The notes below the pieces were generated by a model. The model made no database searches and was not told the origin of the DNA. It saw only the letters and a program-made list of their open reading frames with translations. From Halieaceae bacterium MED-G27 (GTDB lineage: Bacteria; Pseudomonadota; Gammaproteobacteria; Pseudomonadales; Halieaceae), in contig NTKA01000002.1 in assembly GCA_002456975.1 (NCBI GenBank), positions 1 through 64,000 of the forward strand: DNA of 64,000 nucleotides. The letters run 5' to 3'. Shown in pieces: positions 26,722-36,326 of the stretch. Both the position numbers and the translations under genes were made by a program. Numbering within the stretch: the first letter of the stretch is position 1; each line of letters starts with the position of its first letter.

Positions 26722-26738
26722 TTTCGAGATTCAGCTTT
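26695..26738 (+). repeat. Perfect 22-bp tandem duplication at the end of the osmC gene
   Basis: The unit CATAGTTTCGAGATTCAGCTTT occurs twice in a row (26695-26716, 26717-26738). The first copy encodes the last residues HSFEIQL; the junction creates TCA-TAG. Without the duplication the frame would end at the TAG now following copy two, one residue shorter. The perfect identity suggests a recent slippage event. Confidence 0.95.
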
Positions 26739-27118
26739 AGCAGCAAACACACCTGTCTTTTAGGTTGCCAGTACTTGGCGGGCTTGGATATCGGTGATCA
26801 GACTATTTAATCTCAAAGGCGCGTTCTACGTACTGACCCCGGGCTCTGCTCATTTTTCTCAAGCTCAAATGAACCTTGGGCTCTGTTCTTTTATTTTATC
26901 CTCCCGGCTTCGATAGATTCCGCGCCGACTCCACCCATCGCGCGGAGAGTCAAGGGAAGTACTTGTTCAGTCCCGTCTCTTTTTCCCGATCGTAATTACC
27001 GCTCCCTATATAAATTTTTCTGGCGAAACCCACCCACTGACCTATGGTTTAAAGGGCCGAGTTTATCTCTTTGGAACCGGCTCTATTTATTCAAAAAAAT
27101 ACAGTGGAGGAAGTGGGT
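26722..27118. other. Non-coding gap between osmC and the unknown lipoprotein gene
   Basis: In these 397 nt I see no gene. It holds an imperfect direct repeat (TGAMCC-x2-GGGCTCTGYTC at about 26834-26853 and 26870-26888) and AT-rich TATATAAA at 27007-27014, which may belong to a promoter for the lipoprotein gene. I find no good -35. It is the longest gene-free stretch of the window. Confidence 0.5.
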
Positions 27119-27958
27119 ATGAAGTATTTGATCAGCGTCATGATTCTTTTGGGCTTGGTTGCCTGTAGCTCCGATACCGAGGAAATGGCAGAGGCGCCGG
27201 TTGCTGACAAAGTAGAGACGCCAGCAATGGAGCAAGCGGAAATGCCAGTGATGGCAGAAGAGCCACCGATGACCGTCGCAATGGTCGAATTTGTTTGGCA
27301 TAAAAAGGGTCCTAACTTCAGCGACGAATCGCTAATGGCACACACAGAAAAGTGGGCTGGGATTGTCGATGAAGCAGGCTGGGATTTACGCTCAGCATCG
27401 GTGATTACGCCGCGATTCGACAATCCAAATGCCGATTTCATGTGGGTGATGGCCTGGCCTTCGCTTGAGGCACGAAATACCGCATGGAGCGATTGGGCAG
27501 AGACTTACGAGGCCGACTGGCTAGCCAGCTCTGAGGGTGTTTTCACCTATAACTCCGAGACAGTTCCGACCTTCAAACCCAATCGGGGCCGCGTTTCAGC
27601 GATGCCCACGCCCGTTGGTGGCACTGGGGTTCGCGAGTACCTCTTTTGTTCCTACAATGAGGGGTACGGTGCAGACGACATGGCAGCATACCGTCTGGCA
27701 TTCAATGCTTACGTCGATGGTGTTGCAACTGAAACCGGTCCTTCACGTTACTGGTGGGCTTACTTGAGTCCTATGTTTGATCCGCAGCCCGACAATCCCT
27801 TTGATTTTGTTTGGACCAATTCGTGGGGTGCGGACGCAGAGCGCGATGCAGGTCAAGCGGCATTCGTCGAGACTGACTTGGCAGCGGAAGCACAAACTAT
27901 GCTGACTTGTTCCGATCCTTTTGTTTTCGATACGAGACGCATCTACGCAGGCGCATAG
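27119..27958 (+). CDS. Lipoprotein of unknown function with two similar halves
   Basis: The product of about 279 residues begins with a lipoprotein signal, lipobox LVAC with Cys16. An Ala/Glu/Met/Pro-rich linker follows, then two halves with similar sequence. VEFVWHKKGPNFS ... DFMWVMAWPSLEARNTAWSDW in the first corresponds to YLFCSYNEGYG ... FDFVWTNSWGADAERDAGQAAF in the second. The pattern resembles a pair of dimeric alpha/beta-barrel (ferredoxin-like) domains; this is inference. The ATG at 27119 has GGAGG eight bases upstream, so I do not use the longer frame from 27071. The gene stands alone. Confidence 0.75.
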   Translation: MKYLISVMILLGLVACSSDTEEMAEAPVADKVETPAMEQAEMPVMAEEPPMTVAMVEFVWHKKGPNFSDESLMAHTEKWAGIVDEAGWDLRSASVITPRFDNPNADFMWVMAWPSLEARNTAWSDWAETYEADWLASSEGVFTYNSETVPTFKPNRGRVSAMPTPVGGTGVREYLFCSYNEGYGADDMAAYRLAFNAYVDGVATETGPSRYWWAYLSPMFDPQPDNPFDFVWTNSWGADAERDAGQAAFVETDLAAEAQTMLTCSDPFVFDTRRIYAGA

Positions 27959-27995
27959 TCGTCGCAAGTAGATGTCTTAATTGGGTATCAGCCGA

Positions 27996-28024
27996 GCAGG
28001 GACGATCCATAGGGTCGTCTCTGC
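27996..28024. terminator. Strong hairpin between convergent genes
   Basis: A 13-bp stem with two G-T pairs (27996-28008 with 28012-28024) and a 3-nt loop lies between the end of the lipoprotein gene and the end of coq7, which it almost touches. There is no T-run on either strand, so it may act as a bidirectional 3'-end/processing hairpin or a Rho-linked stop rather than a classic intrinsic terminator. Confidence 0.6.
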
Positions 28025-28027
28025 CAT

Positions 28028-28675
28028 CTAAATCCAATAGGTAGTCTTGGTCATCAACTGACTAGCGCCAGCCATCAGGCGCTTCACAGGGGTGGGGAAT
28101 TCGCTACCACCCTGATCAAGCGCGTGCTGTCCGTGATGCTCTTCTTCTTCAAGCATACGTTGCAGTATTAGCTGTGACTTTCTGTCGTCATTTGGCAGTT
28201 TTTTGAGGTGGTCTTTGAGGTGCGTTGCGACCCCCTCCTCGGTAGCGTGAACAAATCCTAAGCTCACGCGATCGCCAATCGCTCCTGTTATGGCGCCGAT
28301 AGCATAGGAGGTTCCGAAAAACAGGGGATTTAGCTGGCTCGGTTCGCTGTCTAATTCTTCGAGGCGCTCGGCACACCAGTCGAGGTGGTCTTTTTCTTCC
28401 TGTGCTGCATTCAGCAGTGCTTGCTTGGTCTCTTTTGATGCGGCGACTAACGCCTGACCGCGATAGAGCGCTTGCGCACAGACTTCTCCCGTATGGTTGA
28501 CGCGCATCAGGCCACCGGCGTGGCGCTTCTCGGAATCGGTGAGTTCGGGCTCAGGGTGATTAGCCGCAGGTGATGCTCGGTCACCGCTGAGTTTATCTGT
28601 TGACGCAGACACCTCACGAAGCGCTGTGTCCAACGTCGTAATCAATCGATCGAGTGGGGATAGTCTTCGTTCCAT
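28028..28675 (-). CDS. coq7: 2-polyprenyl-3-methyl-6-methoxy-1,4-benzoquinone monooxygenase Coq7
   Basis: The product of 215 residues starts MERRLSPLDRLI (ATG at 28675), which fits the family better than the longer frame to 28762. The di-iron ligands are present: GEVCAQALYRGQ, EEKDHLDW, HATEEGVATHL and EEEEHHGQHA. Coq7 hydroxylates demethoxyubiquinone in the late part of ubiquinone synthesis, replacing UbiF. It is the last gene of dusB-fis-purH-purD-coq7. Confidence 0.95.
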   Translation of the reverse strand: MERRLSPLDRLITTLDTALREVSASTDKLSGDRASPAANHPEPELTDSEKRHAGGLMRVNHTGEVCAQALYRGQALVAASKETKQALLNAAQEEKDHLDWCAERLEELDSEPSQLNPLFFGTSYAIGAITGAIGDRVSLGFVHATEEGVATHLKDHLKKLPNDDRKSQLILQRMLEEEEHHGQHALDQGGSEFPTPVKRLMAGASQLMTKTTYWI

Positions 28676-28707
28676 GACAGCGCTTACGTAGTTAGGGCTT
28701 ACTGAGA

Positions 28708-29982
28708 TTAGCGGGTTCGGGCGCGCCAGCCAATGTCGCGCCGATATTTTGCACCTGACCACGTAATGCCTACTGTCGCCTGGTAGGCGAGATCAGAGGC
28801 TTCATCGAGGTCATCGCCCATGGCGGTGACACAGAGCACGCGACCGCCGGCTGAAGTGACTTTGCCATCGACTTCAGCCGTGCCTGCATGAAATACCTTG
28901 CAGTCGCTCAGGTCTGCATCGAGTCCCTCGATGACAAACCCTGTTGGGCTGGACGCCGGATAGTGCTCGGACGCCATGACAATTCCGATACACGATCTCG
29001 CATCCCAGCTGGTTGCCTGTTTGTCGAGCGATCCGTCTATGGCTGCTAGACACAAAGTGGCGAGATCAGATTTCAGGCGCATCATAATCGGCTGAGTCTC
29101 CGGATCGCCGAACCGGCAATTAAATTCGATGACTTTTGGTGCGCCCATTTTGTCGATCATCAAGCCTGCGTAGAGAAAACCGCGATAACGGTTATCGTCC
29201 GCTACCATACCTTTTACGGTGGGTTCGATGATCTCATCCATGACGCGCTGATGTATGTCACCCGTTACCACAGGCGCTGGTGAATAGGCGCCCATCCCTC
29301 CGGTATTGGGTCCCGAGTCCCCTTCGCCAACCCGCTTATGATCCTGTGACGTGGCCATGGCGATGACATCGGTGCCATCGACCATGACAATAAAGCTAGC
29401 TTCTTCTCCGTCGAGGAATTCTTCGATAACCACGCGGGAACCAGCATCACCGAAGCGATTATCAGCAAGCATATCTTGGATGGCATCGGTGGCTTCGACT
29501 TCGGTCATTGCGACAATGACGCCTTTACCTGCAGCGAGGCCGTCGGCTTTGACAACAATGGGCGCACCTTGTTCTTGGACGTAGCGACAGGCCTGGTCAG
29601 CATCGGTGAAGGTTTGGTAAGCCCCTGTCGGAATATTGTGTCGGGCGAGAAACTCCTTGGTGAAAGCCTTTGATCCCTCGAGTTGCGCCGCCGCAGCACT
29701 CGGCCCGAAACACTTGAGGCCTGCTGCTTCAAAGTAATCAACGATACCGTTCACCAATGGTGCCTCAGGACCGACGACAGTTAGCTCGCAAGGCGTTGTG
29801 CGGGCGAACTCGGCGAGCGCCTCGAAGTCATCAGGCTTGATGGCAACATTTTTGCAGCCTGCTTCGCGAGCAGTTCCCGCGTTGCCCGGCGCTACGTAGA
29901 CCGTGTCTACCTGCTCGGACTGTGCAAGCTTCCAGGCGAGGGCATGCTCGCGGCCACCGTTACCAATCATAAGTACATTCAT
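28708..29982 (-). CDS. purD: Phosphoribosylamine-glycine ligase
   Basis: The product of 424 residues starts MNVLMIGNGGREHALAWKL (ATG at 29982); the open frame extends further but without family sequence. ATP-grasp motifs are clear: VKADGLAAGKGVIVA, EEFLDGEEASF, and IEFNCRFGDPETQ. It makes GAR in purine synthesis. It follows purH after 7 nt. Confidence 0.97.
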   Translation of the reverse strand: MNVLMIGNGGREHALAWKLAQSEQVDTVYVAPGNAGTAREAGCKNVAIKPDDFEALAEFARTTPCELTVVGPEAPLVNGIVDYFEAAGLKCFGPSAAAAQLEGSKAFTKEFLARHNIPTGAYQTFTDADQACRYVQEQGAPIVVKADGLAAGKGVIVAMTEVEATDAIQDMLADNRFGDAGSRVVIEEFLDGEEASFIVMVDGTDVIAMATSQDHKRVGEGDSGPNTGGMGAYSPAPVVTGDIHQRVMDEIIEPTVKGMVADDNRYRGFLYAGLMIDKMGAPKVIEFNCRFGDPETQPIMMRLKSDLATLCLAAIDGSLDKQATSWDARSCIGIVMASEHYPASSPTGFVIEGLDADLSDCKVFHAGTAEVDGKVTSAGGRVLCVTAMGDDLDEASDLAYQATVGITWSGAKYRRDIGWRARTR

Positions 29983-29989
29983 GGCAATC

Positions 29990-31561
29990 TCAGTGTCTGA
30001 AGTGGCGAATGCCGGTAAACACCATTGCCATATCAGCCTCATCAGCGGCGGCAATGATTTCGTCGTCCCTGATCGAGCCTCCGGGCTGAATCACAGCTTT
30101 GATGCCCCGCTCGGCAGCATTGTCGATGCCGTCTCTAAATGGGAAGAAGGCATCGGACGCCATGACGGCTCCCGCTACAGGCAACCCAGCGTGTTCTGCT
30201 TTGATGGCGGCGATTCGCGCTGAGTTAACTCGCGACATCTGGCCAGCACCCACGCCAACGGTCTGCTTGTCGGTCGCATAAATAATGGCATTCGATTTAA
30301 CGAACTTGGCAACACGCCATGCAAACAAGAGGTCGGCGAGTTCTCGCTCAGTCGGTGCCCGTCTTGTAACAACTTTCAGATCGGACTCGGTGATCACGTG
30401 GTCATCACGATCCTGAATCAACAGACCGCCGTTGACCTTTTTTAAGTCCCAAGAGGGGCTTCGCTCGCCCCAGACTCCCGTCGACATCACTCGGACATTG
30501 GGTTTTTCTGTGGCCACGGCTAGTGCATCGGTCGCGATGGAGGGCGCCACAATGACCTCGACGAACTGAGCATCGATGATCGTCTTGAGGGTCGCAGGGT
30601 CAAGCTCTCGGTTGAAAGCGATAATGCCACCAAAGGCTGATTCTTTATCGGTTTCGAACGCCTTGGTGTAAGCCTCGAGTAGGGTTGGTGCTGTTGCCAC
30701 GCCACAGGGGTTCGCGTGCTTAACAATCACGCAAGTCGGCTCATCGAACGACTTAACACATTCAATGGCAGCATCTGCATCAGCCACATTGTTGTAGCTC
30801 AGGGGTTTACCCTGATGCAGGGTGGCGGTGCCGATCCCTGCTTCGGGCCTGCTGATGTCGGTGTAGAACGCCGCCTGCTGGTGCGGATTTTCGCCATAGC
30901 GCATAACCGACGACCGTTGGAACTGGAAGTTGGCGGTCCTAGGGAATGCCTGCGGCTCGTCATCGACCCGCGTCCCTAGATAATTAGCGATCGCACCGTC
31001 GTAATGTGATGTGTGTTCAAAAGCCTTGGCTGCAAGATCAAAACGAAGGTCTTCGGAGGTGCCGCCATGTGCTTCAATATCGTTGACTACGCGACCAAAG
31101 TCCGAGTTATCCACCACGATTGTGACGTCCCGGTGGTTTTTAGCCGCGGCGCGCACCATGGTGGGCCCACCAATATCGATATTCTCAATCGCGTCAGAGA
31201 GCGTGCAATCTGGCTTGGCAACGGTAGCCTCAAATGGATAGAGATTAACCACAACCAGATCGATAGGTGTGATGTCGTGGCTATGCATCGCGTCTTCATC
31301 AGCACCGCGTCTACCTAGGATGCCGCCATGGACTTTGGGGTGAAGGGTTTTCACTCTGCCATCCATCATCTCAGGGAAGCCGGTGTAATCAGACACCTCG
31401 ATGACGGGAACGCCCTCGGAAGCAAGTAGCCGGCACGTCCCGCCGGTGGAAAGAATGTCAATGCCTAGCCCTGAGAGGGCTTTGGCAAACTCTACAACTC
31501 CTGTCTTATCGGAGACACTAATCAGAGCCCGTCGAACGGGCGCGAACCGCGCTTCCATCAT
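29990..31561 (-). CDS. purH: Bifunctional AICAR transformylase/IMP cyclohydrolase
   Basis: This 523-residue protein has an N-terminal MGS-like IMP cyclohydrolase ([31 protein letters not shown]) and a C-terminal AICARFT domain ([40 protein letters not shown]). It performs the last two steps to IMP. The ribosome site AAGGAAAAG precedes the tandem ATG-ATG start. Located between fis and purD. Confidence 0.97.
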   Translation of the reverse strand: MMEARFAPVRRALISVSDKTGVVEFAKALSGLGIDILSTGGTCRLLASEGVPVIEVSDYTGFPEMMDGRVKTLHPKVHGGILGRRGADEDAMHSHDITPIDLVVVNLYPFEATVAKPDCTLSDAIENIDIGGPTMVRAAAKNHRDVTIVVDNSDFGRVVNDIEAHGGTSEDLRFDLAAKAFEHTSHYDGAIANYLGTRVDDEPQAFPRTANFQFQRSSVMRYGENPHQQAAFYTDISRPEAGIGTATLHQGKPLSYNNVADADAAIECVKSFDEPTCVIVKHANPCGVATAPTLLEAYTKAFETDKESAFGGIIAFNRELDPATLKTIIDAQFVEVIVAPSIATDALAVATEKPNVRVMSTGVWGERSPSWDLKKVNGGLLIQDRDDHVITESDLKVVTRRAPTERELADLLFAWRVAKFVKSNAIIYATDKQTVGVGAGQMSRVNSARIAAIKAEHAGLPVAGAVMASDAFFPFRDGIDNAAERGIKAVIQPGGSIRDDEIIAAADEADMAMVFTGIRHFRH

Positions 31562-31611
31562 GGTCTTTTCCTTGCTGTGTCAAAGTAGGGCAATACTCAC
31601 GCGAGCAGCCG

Positions 31612-31854
31612 TCAGAGCAAATTATATTGTCGCAACTTTTTGCGCAGCGTCCCGCGATTGAGACCTAGCATCGCTGCCGCTTTACTCTGATTATTGAGAT
31701 TGTATTCCATCACCGCCTTGAGCACAGGCTCTTCAACCTGCTCGATGACCATCGCATATAGGTCAACACAGGTTTCGCCGTCGAGCGTTTCGAGAAATTC
31801 CGTGATGGCGGCCTCAGCGTGGGTTTTTAATGATGATGTGCTTCCTTTGCTCAT
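31612..31854 (-). CDS. fis: DNA-binding protein Fis
   Basis: This 80-residue protein has the Fis-family C-terminal helix-turn-helix (NNQSKAAAMLGLNRGTLRKKL) and the preceding dimerisation helices (VEEPVLKAVMEYN). It is a growth-phase nucleoid and rRNA-promoter activator protein. It overlaps the dusB stop by 4 nt (ATGA), the classical dusB-fis operon. It is shorter than E. coli Fis (98) at the N-terminal beta-hairpin arm, as in Pseudomonas. Confidence 0.95.
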   Translation of the reverse strand: MSKGSTSSLKTHAEAAITEFLETLDGETCVDLYAMVIEQVEEPVLKAVMEYNLNNQSKAAAMLGLNRGTLRKKLRQYNLL

Positions 31855-32861
31855 GCCACCAGCCTACTGTCTGGTGACTGACTCGCCAAGCAATCCATCA
31901 TTTTTAAATCTAAGCCGTTAAGGTAGCTCATTTGTTGCGTTACATCATCCAGACGATTGAATTCGGATTTGATGGGTTTTAGCGCTTCACCACCCTCGGC
32001 ATCGAGAAACCAGCCGACGTGTTTTCTGACGATACGGCAGCCCATAAAGCTGCCATATAGCTGATATATCCCATCGGCATGCTCGCGCATTATTTCCAGT
32101 CTAGACTCAAACCCTGGCATTGCTTGACTTTTTTGCGCTAAGTTTTGTGCGATGTAACCTGGTAGCCAGAGTCGTCCTTGTGTAGCCCGGCCAATCATGA
32201 CGCCTGCGGCATTGGTTTCTGCAAGCACTGTTTTCGCGCTTGCAAGATCGGTGATGTCACCATTGGCAATGACTGGGATACCGACCGCGTTGACGATCGC
32301 CTGGGTCGTTTTATGCTCTGCGTTGCCATTAAAGCGATCGGCGCGTGTTCTGCCATGTACAGTCAGCATCGATACACCGCAACGCTCGGCAATTTTCGCG
32401 ATCTCCACACCGTTTCGTCTTGTCTGGTCCACACCTGTACGAATCTTAAGCGTCACCGGTACAGCACTCGCATTGACCACTGCACTCAAAATATCTTCGA
32501 CGAGGCTAGGGTTGGAAAGCAGGGCGGAGCCGGCGGCTTTCCTGCACACCTTCTTAGCAGGGCAGCCCATATTGATATCGATGATTTCGGCGCCCAAGTC
32601 GACGTTGAGCTTGGCGGCTTCAGCGAGCTTAAGCGGATCGTTACCAACTAGTTGGATCGATCGAATGCCTGCGGATTGGTCGTGTTGTAGTCGTTGCGAA
32701 GTCTTGTTCGATTGATATAACGATAGGTCTGCTGCAACCATCTCGCCGACGGCGACACTTGCTCCCCATTTCACCGCTATTCGGCGCATCGCCACATCGC
32801 TGACACCCGCCATGGGAGCGAGGAAAACCGGCGATGTGAGGTTGTAGGATCCAAGTTGCAT
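31851..32861 (-). CDS. dusB: tRNA-dihydrouridine synthase B
   Basis: The product of 336 residues starts MQLGSYNLTSPVFLAPMAGVSD (ATG at 32861); the 31 codons upstream in frame have no family sequence. It shows DINMGCPAKKVCRKAAGSAL with the active-site Cys, VTLKIRTGVD, VHGRTRADRF, and VIANGDITDLASA. It reduces uridine at tRNA positions 16/17 with FMN. It is first in the dusB-fis-purHD-coq7 run. Confidence 0.95.
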   Translation of the reverse strand: MQLGSYNLTSPVFLAPMAGVSDVAMRRIAVKWGASVAVGEMVAADLSLYQSNKTSQRLQHDQSAGIRSIQLVGNDPLKLAEAAKLNVDLGAEIIDINMGCPAKKVCRKAAGSALLSNPSLVEDILSAVVNASAVPVTLKIRTGVDQTRRNGVEIAKIAERCGVSMLTVHGRTRADRFNGNAEHKTTQAIVNAVGIPVIANGDITDLASAKTVLAETNAAGVMIGRATQGRLWLPGYIAQNLAQKSQAMPGFESRLEIMREHADGIYQLYGSFMGCRIVRKHVGWFLDAEGGEALKPIKSEFNRLDDVTQQMSYLNGLDLKMMDCLASQSPDSRLVA

Positions 32862-33098
32862 GCCTGCAATGCTCGTCGTTGATTGGACGCGACAGTGTAG
32901 AGATTCACGCCTTGATAATGAAGCCCAGCCGCGACTCGCTGTCGCTGATCGCACAGCGGTTATTTTGACTGCTAGCTATCGTGGAGCTAACTGCCGCTAA
33001 CTTCGGTAAAAAAGCACAGATTTGTCGCGTATGCGCAAAATGAGTAGACAGTTCGTCGGTGGTAGGTGAGACTCGCTTGCTCTGATTGAATTGTATGC

Positions 33099-33542
33099 AT
33101 GGATATGGCCCACACCTTAGTAATCCACGGACCGAATCTAAACCTCCTAGGAACACGGGAGCCGGAGGTCTATGGGTATGAAAATCTGGCTAGTATCAAT
33201 GATCGACTGACTGCCAAGGCGGAGGTTGCGGGTAGCACCTTGAAAGCTGTGCAGAGCAATGCGGAGCATGAACTTATCGAGGTGGTCCACGGGGCGCCTG
33301 CCGAGGGTACAAGTGGCATTATTATTAACCCCGCCGCTTTGACTCATACCAGTGTTGCGCTTCGCGATGCTTTGGCTGGTGTTGCCTTGCCGTTTGTTGA
33401 GGTTCATCTGTCGAATGTCTATGCCCGCGAGCCATTTCGTCACCACAGTTATTTCTCCGATCTCGCGCTGGCTGTAATTACCGGCTTGGGCAGTGCTGGG
33501 TACGACCATGCCTTGGAATTTTTATTGAACCGAACTGACTGA
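33099..33542 (+). CDS. aroQ: Type II 3-dehydroquinate dehydratase
   Basis: This 147-residue protein has [17 protein letters not shown] at the N-terminus, [18 protein letters not shown] and [19 protein letters not shown], the full AroQ signature with catalytic Tyr and His. It dehydrates 3-dehydroquinate in the shikimate route and so feeds the trp genes. The start may be ATG 33099 or 33105. aroQ-accB-accC is a common gammaproteobacterial order. Confidence 0.96.
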   Translation: MDMAHTLVIHGPNLNLLGTREPEVYGYENLASINDRLTAKAEVAGSTLKAVQSNAEHELIEVVHGAPAEGTSGIIINPAALTHTSVALRDALAGVALPFVEVHLSNVYAREPFRHHSYFSDLALAVITGLGSAGYDHALEFLLNRTD

Positions 33543-33579
33543 AATCAGTATGTAAAGACGTAAAGAAAAAGGTGCGTTT

Positions 33580-34038
33580 ATGGATATCCGAAAAGTAAAA
33601 AAATTAATCGAGTTACTAGAGGCGTCTAGCGTCGATGAAATTGAAATCAAAGAAGGCGAAGAATCGGTTCGAATTAGCAGGAATACAGGGGCGCCCATGA
33701 TGGCGGCAGCACCGGCCATGATGCCCGCACCCGCGATGCCCCAAGCACCCGCACCAGCGGCAGCACCTGCGCCAGCGCTCGAACCTGCTCCTGCGTCGGG
33801 TGCAGAAAATGCGCTTCGCTCTCCGATGGTCGGTACGTTCTATCGATCACCAAGTCCCGATGCAGCGCCATTTGTTGAGGTCGGTCAGAGCGTTCGCGCG
33901 GGCGATGTGCTTTGTATCGTCGAAGCCATGAAGATGATGAATCAGATCGAGGCCGATCATGCTGGAACCGTGACAGCCATTCACGTCGACAACGGTGAGC
34001 CCGTTGAATTTGATCAGCCACTGATCACCATCGCGTAA
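33580..34038 (+). CDS. accB: Biotin carboxyl carrier protein of acetyl-CoA carboxylase
   Basis: This 152-residue protein has an N-terminal helical part ([17 protein letters not shown]) and a long Ala/Pro linker (about residues 45-80). The C-terminal biotinyl domain has the biotinylation site [12 protein letters not shown] and an [11 protein letters not shown] thumb-type segment. It carries CO2 from AccC to the carboxyltransferase. Confidence 0.97.
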   Translation: MDIRKVKKLIELLEASSVDEIEIKEGEESVRISRNTGAPMMAAAPAMMPAPAMPQAPAPAAAPAPALEPAPASGAENALRSPMVGTFYRSPSPDAAPFVEVGQSVRAGDVLCIVEAMKMMNQIEADHAGTVTAIHVDNGEPVEFDQPLITIA

Positions 34039-34077
34039 CGCGCTTCAGCAACTACATCGATTACAGGAACCTCGCAG

Positions 34078-35424
34078 ATGTTGCAAAAGGTACTAATTGC
34101 CAACCGGGGCGAGATTGCGCTTCGAATTTTAAGGGCCTGCCGCGAGCTGGGGATTCCAACCGTGGCGGTGCACTCGAGTATCGACAGCGATCTCAAACAT
34201 GTCAGATTGGCAGACGAAGCTGTTTGTATCGGTCCACCGGCCTCTAGCCAAAGCTATCTTCATGCGCCCGCTATTTTGAGCGCCGCGGAGGTTACCAACG
34301 CCGATGGAATCCACCCCGGTTACGGTTTTCTCGCTGAAAATGCCGAGTTTGCAGAGCAAGTCGAGCAATCAGGTTTCACCTTTATCGGGCCAAGGGCAGA
34401 TACTATCCGCCTGATGGGCGATAAGGTGTCGGCGAAGTACCAGATGCGAAAGTCCGGTGTGCCAACGGTGCCGGGCTCGGATGGTGCATTGCCTGACGAT
34501 CCTGACGAAATTATGAAAATCGCCCGAGATATCGGCTATCCGGTTATCGTCAAAGCAGCTGCTGGCGGTGGTGGGCGCGGTATGCGTGTGGTTCATAACG
34601 AGGAGGTCTTGCTCTCGTCGATTGAGGTGACTCAGTCAGAGGCTGCCGCCGCGTTCGGTTCTCCAGTGGTTTATATGGAGAAGTTTCTGCAGCGACCGCG
34701 ACACGTGGAAATTCAGGTGCTGGCCGATGGGCAGGGCAATGCCGTGCATCTCGGCGATCGCGATTGTTCGTTACAGCGTCGGCACCAAAAGATTCTGGAA
34801 GAGGCGCCTGCACCCGGTATCCCCGCTGAGATTCGAGCTGAAGTTGGTGAGGCCTGTGTCAAAGCCTGTATCGATATAGGTTATGCCGGCGCTGGCACGT
34901 TCGAGTTTTTGTATGAAGACGAGCAGTTTTTCTTTATCGAAATGAACACTCGAGTTCAGGTAGAGCACCCGGTGACAGAGATGATCACGGGAGTTGATAT
35001 CGTCAAGGAGCAGTTGCTCATTGCGGGCGGACAGCCTTTATCGATCACTCAGGACGATATTAAATTTCAAGGTCATTCGATCGAGTGTCGAATCAACGCA
35101 GAGGACCCGCGCACGTTCATGCCGTCTCCGGGTTTGATTAAGACCTTTCATGCTCCTGGAGGCCACGGTGTTCGCGTCGACTCACACGCCTACAGTGGCT
35201 ATCAAGTCCCACCTCACTATGACAGCCTAATCGGCAAGCTCATCACCCATGGCGAAACTCGTGATATCGCGCTCCGAAAAATGGGGCAGGCGCTCGATGA
35301 GTTGATCGTCGACGGTATTCGAACCAACACGGCCTTGCATCGTGAGCTCGTTGTTGATTCATCGTTTGTCGCGGGCGGAGTGAGTATTCACTATCTCGAA
35401 AGTAAGCTGGAACACGAACATTGA
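34078..35424 (+). CDS. accC: Biotin carboxylase subunit of acetyl-CoA carboxylase
   Basis: This 448-residue ATP-grasp enzyme starts [20 protein letters not shown]. It has the Gly-rich ATP loop [44 protein letters not shown] and [14 protein letters not shown]. It carboxylates biotin on AccB. It starts 39 nt after accB and overlaps prmA by 4 nt. Confidence 0.98.
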   Translation: MLQKVLIANRGEIALRILRACRELGIPTVAVHSSIDSDLKHVRLADEAVCIGPPASSQSYLHAPAILSAAEVTNADGIHPGYGFLAENAEFAEQVEQSGFTFIGPRADTIRLMGDKVSAKYQMRKSGVPTVPGSDGALPDDPDEIMKIARDIGYPVIVKAAAGGGGRGMRVVHNEEVLLSSIEVTQSEAAAAFGSPVVYMEKFLQRPRHVEIQVLADGQGNAVHLGDRDCSLQRRHQKILEEAPAPGIPAEIRAEVGEACVKACIDIGYAGAGTFEFLYEDEQFFFIEMNTRVQVEHPVTEMITGVDIVKEQLLIAGGQPLSITQDDIKFQGHSIECRINAEDPRTFMPSPGLIKTFHAPGGHGVRVDSHAYSGYQVPPHYDSLIGKLITHGETRDIALRKMGQALDELIVDGIRTNTALHRELVVDSSFVAGGVSIHYLESKLEHEH

Positions 35425-36326
35425 ATCAAGACGCTTGGCAGGAGTGGTCGCTTAATACAGCGGCTTTTCTCGTCGAGTCGCTCGAAGAATGGCTGTTTGA
35501 CCATGGCGCTTTGGCGGTCACGCTGGAAGATGATGCGGATCAACCCCTGCTTGAGCCCGGCCCGGGTGAGACCCCTATCTGGGATGCGGTAAAGGTCACA
35601 GCGCTGTTTGCGGCCAACGTTGATCTAGATCCAATCGCAGCCTCGGTGCCCCGAGCGTTACTCACTCCAGACACAGCTAGCGTGATTAAGGACGTAGCGG
35701 ACAAGGACTGGGAGCGAGTCTGGATGGACGACTTTCGTCCAATGCGCCTCGGGGAGCGACTTTGGATATGTCCGAGTTGGACCGATGTACCAGACCCCAA
35801 TGCGGTTAATGTGCTTTTAGACCCCGGCCTAGCCTTCGGTACAGGTACTCATGCGACGACAGCGATGTGCTTATCCGCACTCGACAATCTGGTTGTCGGT
35901 GGGGAGTCGGTGGCTGATTATGGTTGTGGCTCGGGCATTCTCGCGATTGCTGCTCTGAAACTGGGCGCAGCGACGGCGCTTGGCATCGATAATGATCCAC
36001 AGGCTCTGGTAGCCAGCCGAGACAACGCCGAGCGAAACGCTATCCAAGATGAACAGCTACTATTGGGTCTTCCGGATTGTAGTGACGAGCATGCATGGTT
36101 CGCTAAGGCGGACGTTGTCGTTGCCAATATTCTCGCTGAGCCATTGATCGCATTATCCGATCGTCTCCTGGCCCTAATGGCACCGGGTGGCACTGTATTG
36201 ATGACCGGCGTTCTGATCGAGCAAGCGCCTAAACTTATCGATCACTATGCCGGAGCGAACCTCACTCTGACGATACACGAGCAGCGTGATGATTGGGCGT
36301 TATTGAGGGGTGTGCATCAGCCCTGA
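35421..36326 (+). CDS. prmA: Ribosomal protein L11 methyltransferase PrmA
   Basis: This 301-residue protein has the L11-binding N-terminal domain ([17 protein letters not shown]) and a SAM-methyltransferase domain with [32 protein letters not shown] and [11 protein letters not shown]. It trimethylates L11. The start is TTG at 35421 in a TTGA overlap with accC; an N-terminal match supports it. Its 3' end overlaps the convergent DUF2333 gene by 10 bp. Confidence 0.95.
   Translation: MNQDAWQEWSLNTAAFLVESLEEWLFDHGALAVTLEDDADQPLLEPGPGETPIWDAVKVTALFAANVDLDPIAASVPRALLTPDTASVIKDVADKDWERVWMDDFRPMRLGERLWICPSWTDVPDPNAVNVLLDPGLAFGTGTHATTAMCLSALDNLVVGGESVADYGCGSGILAIAALKLGAATALGIDNDPQALVASRDNAERNAIQDEQLLLGLPDCSDEHAWFAKADVVVANILAEPLIALSDRLLALMAPGGTVLMTGVLIEQAPKLIDHYAGANLTLTIHEQRDDWALLRGVHQP

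Noticed and set aside
32178-32715. Long plus-strand frames opposite dusB
   Set aside because: Both are shadows of the dusB reading frame; no ribosome site or recognisable domain.
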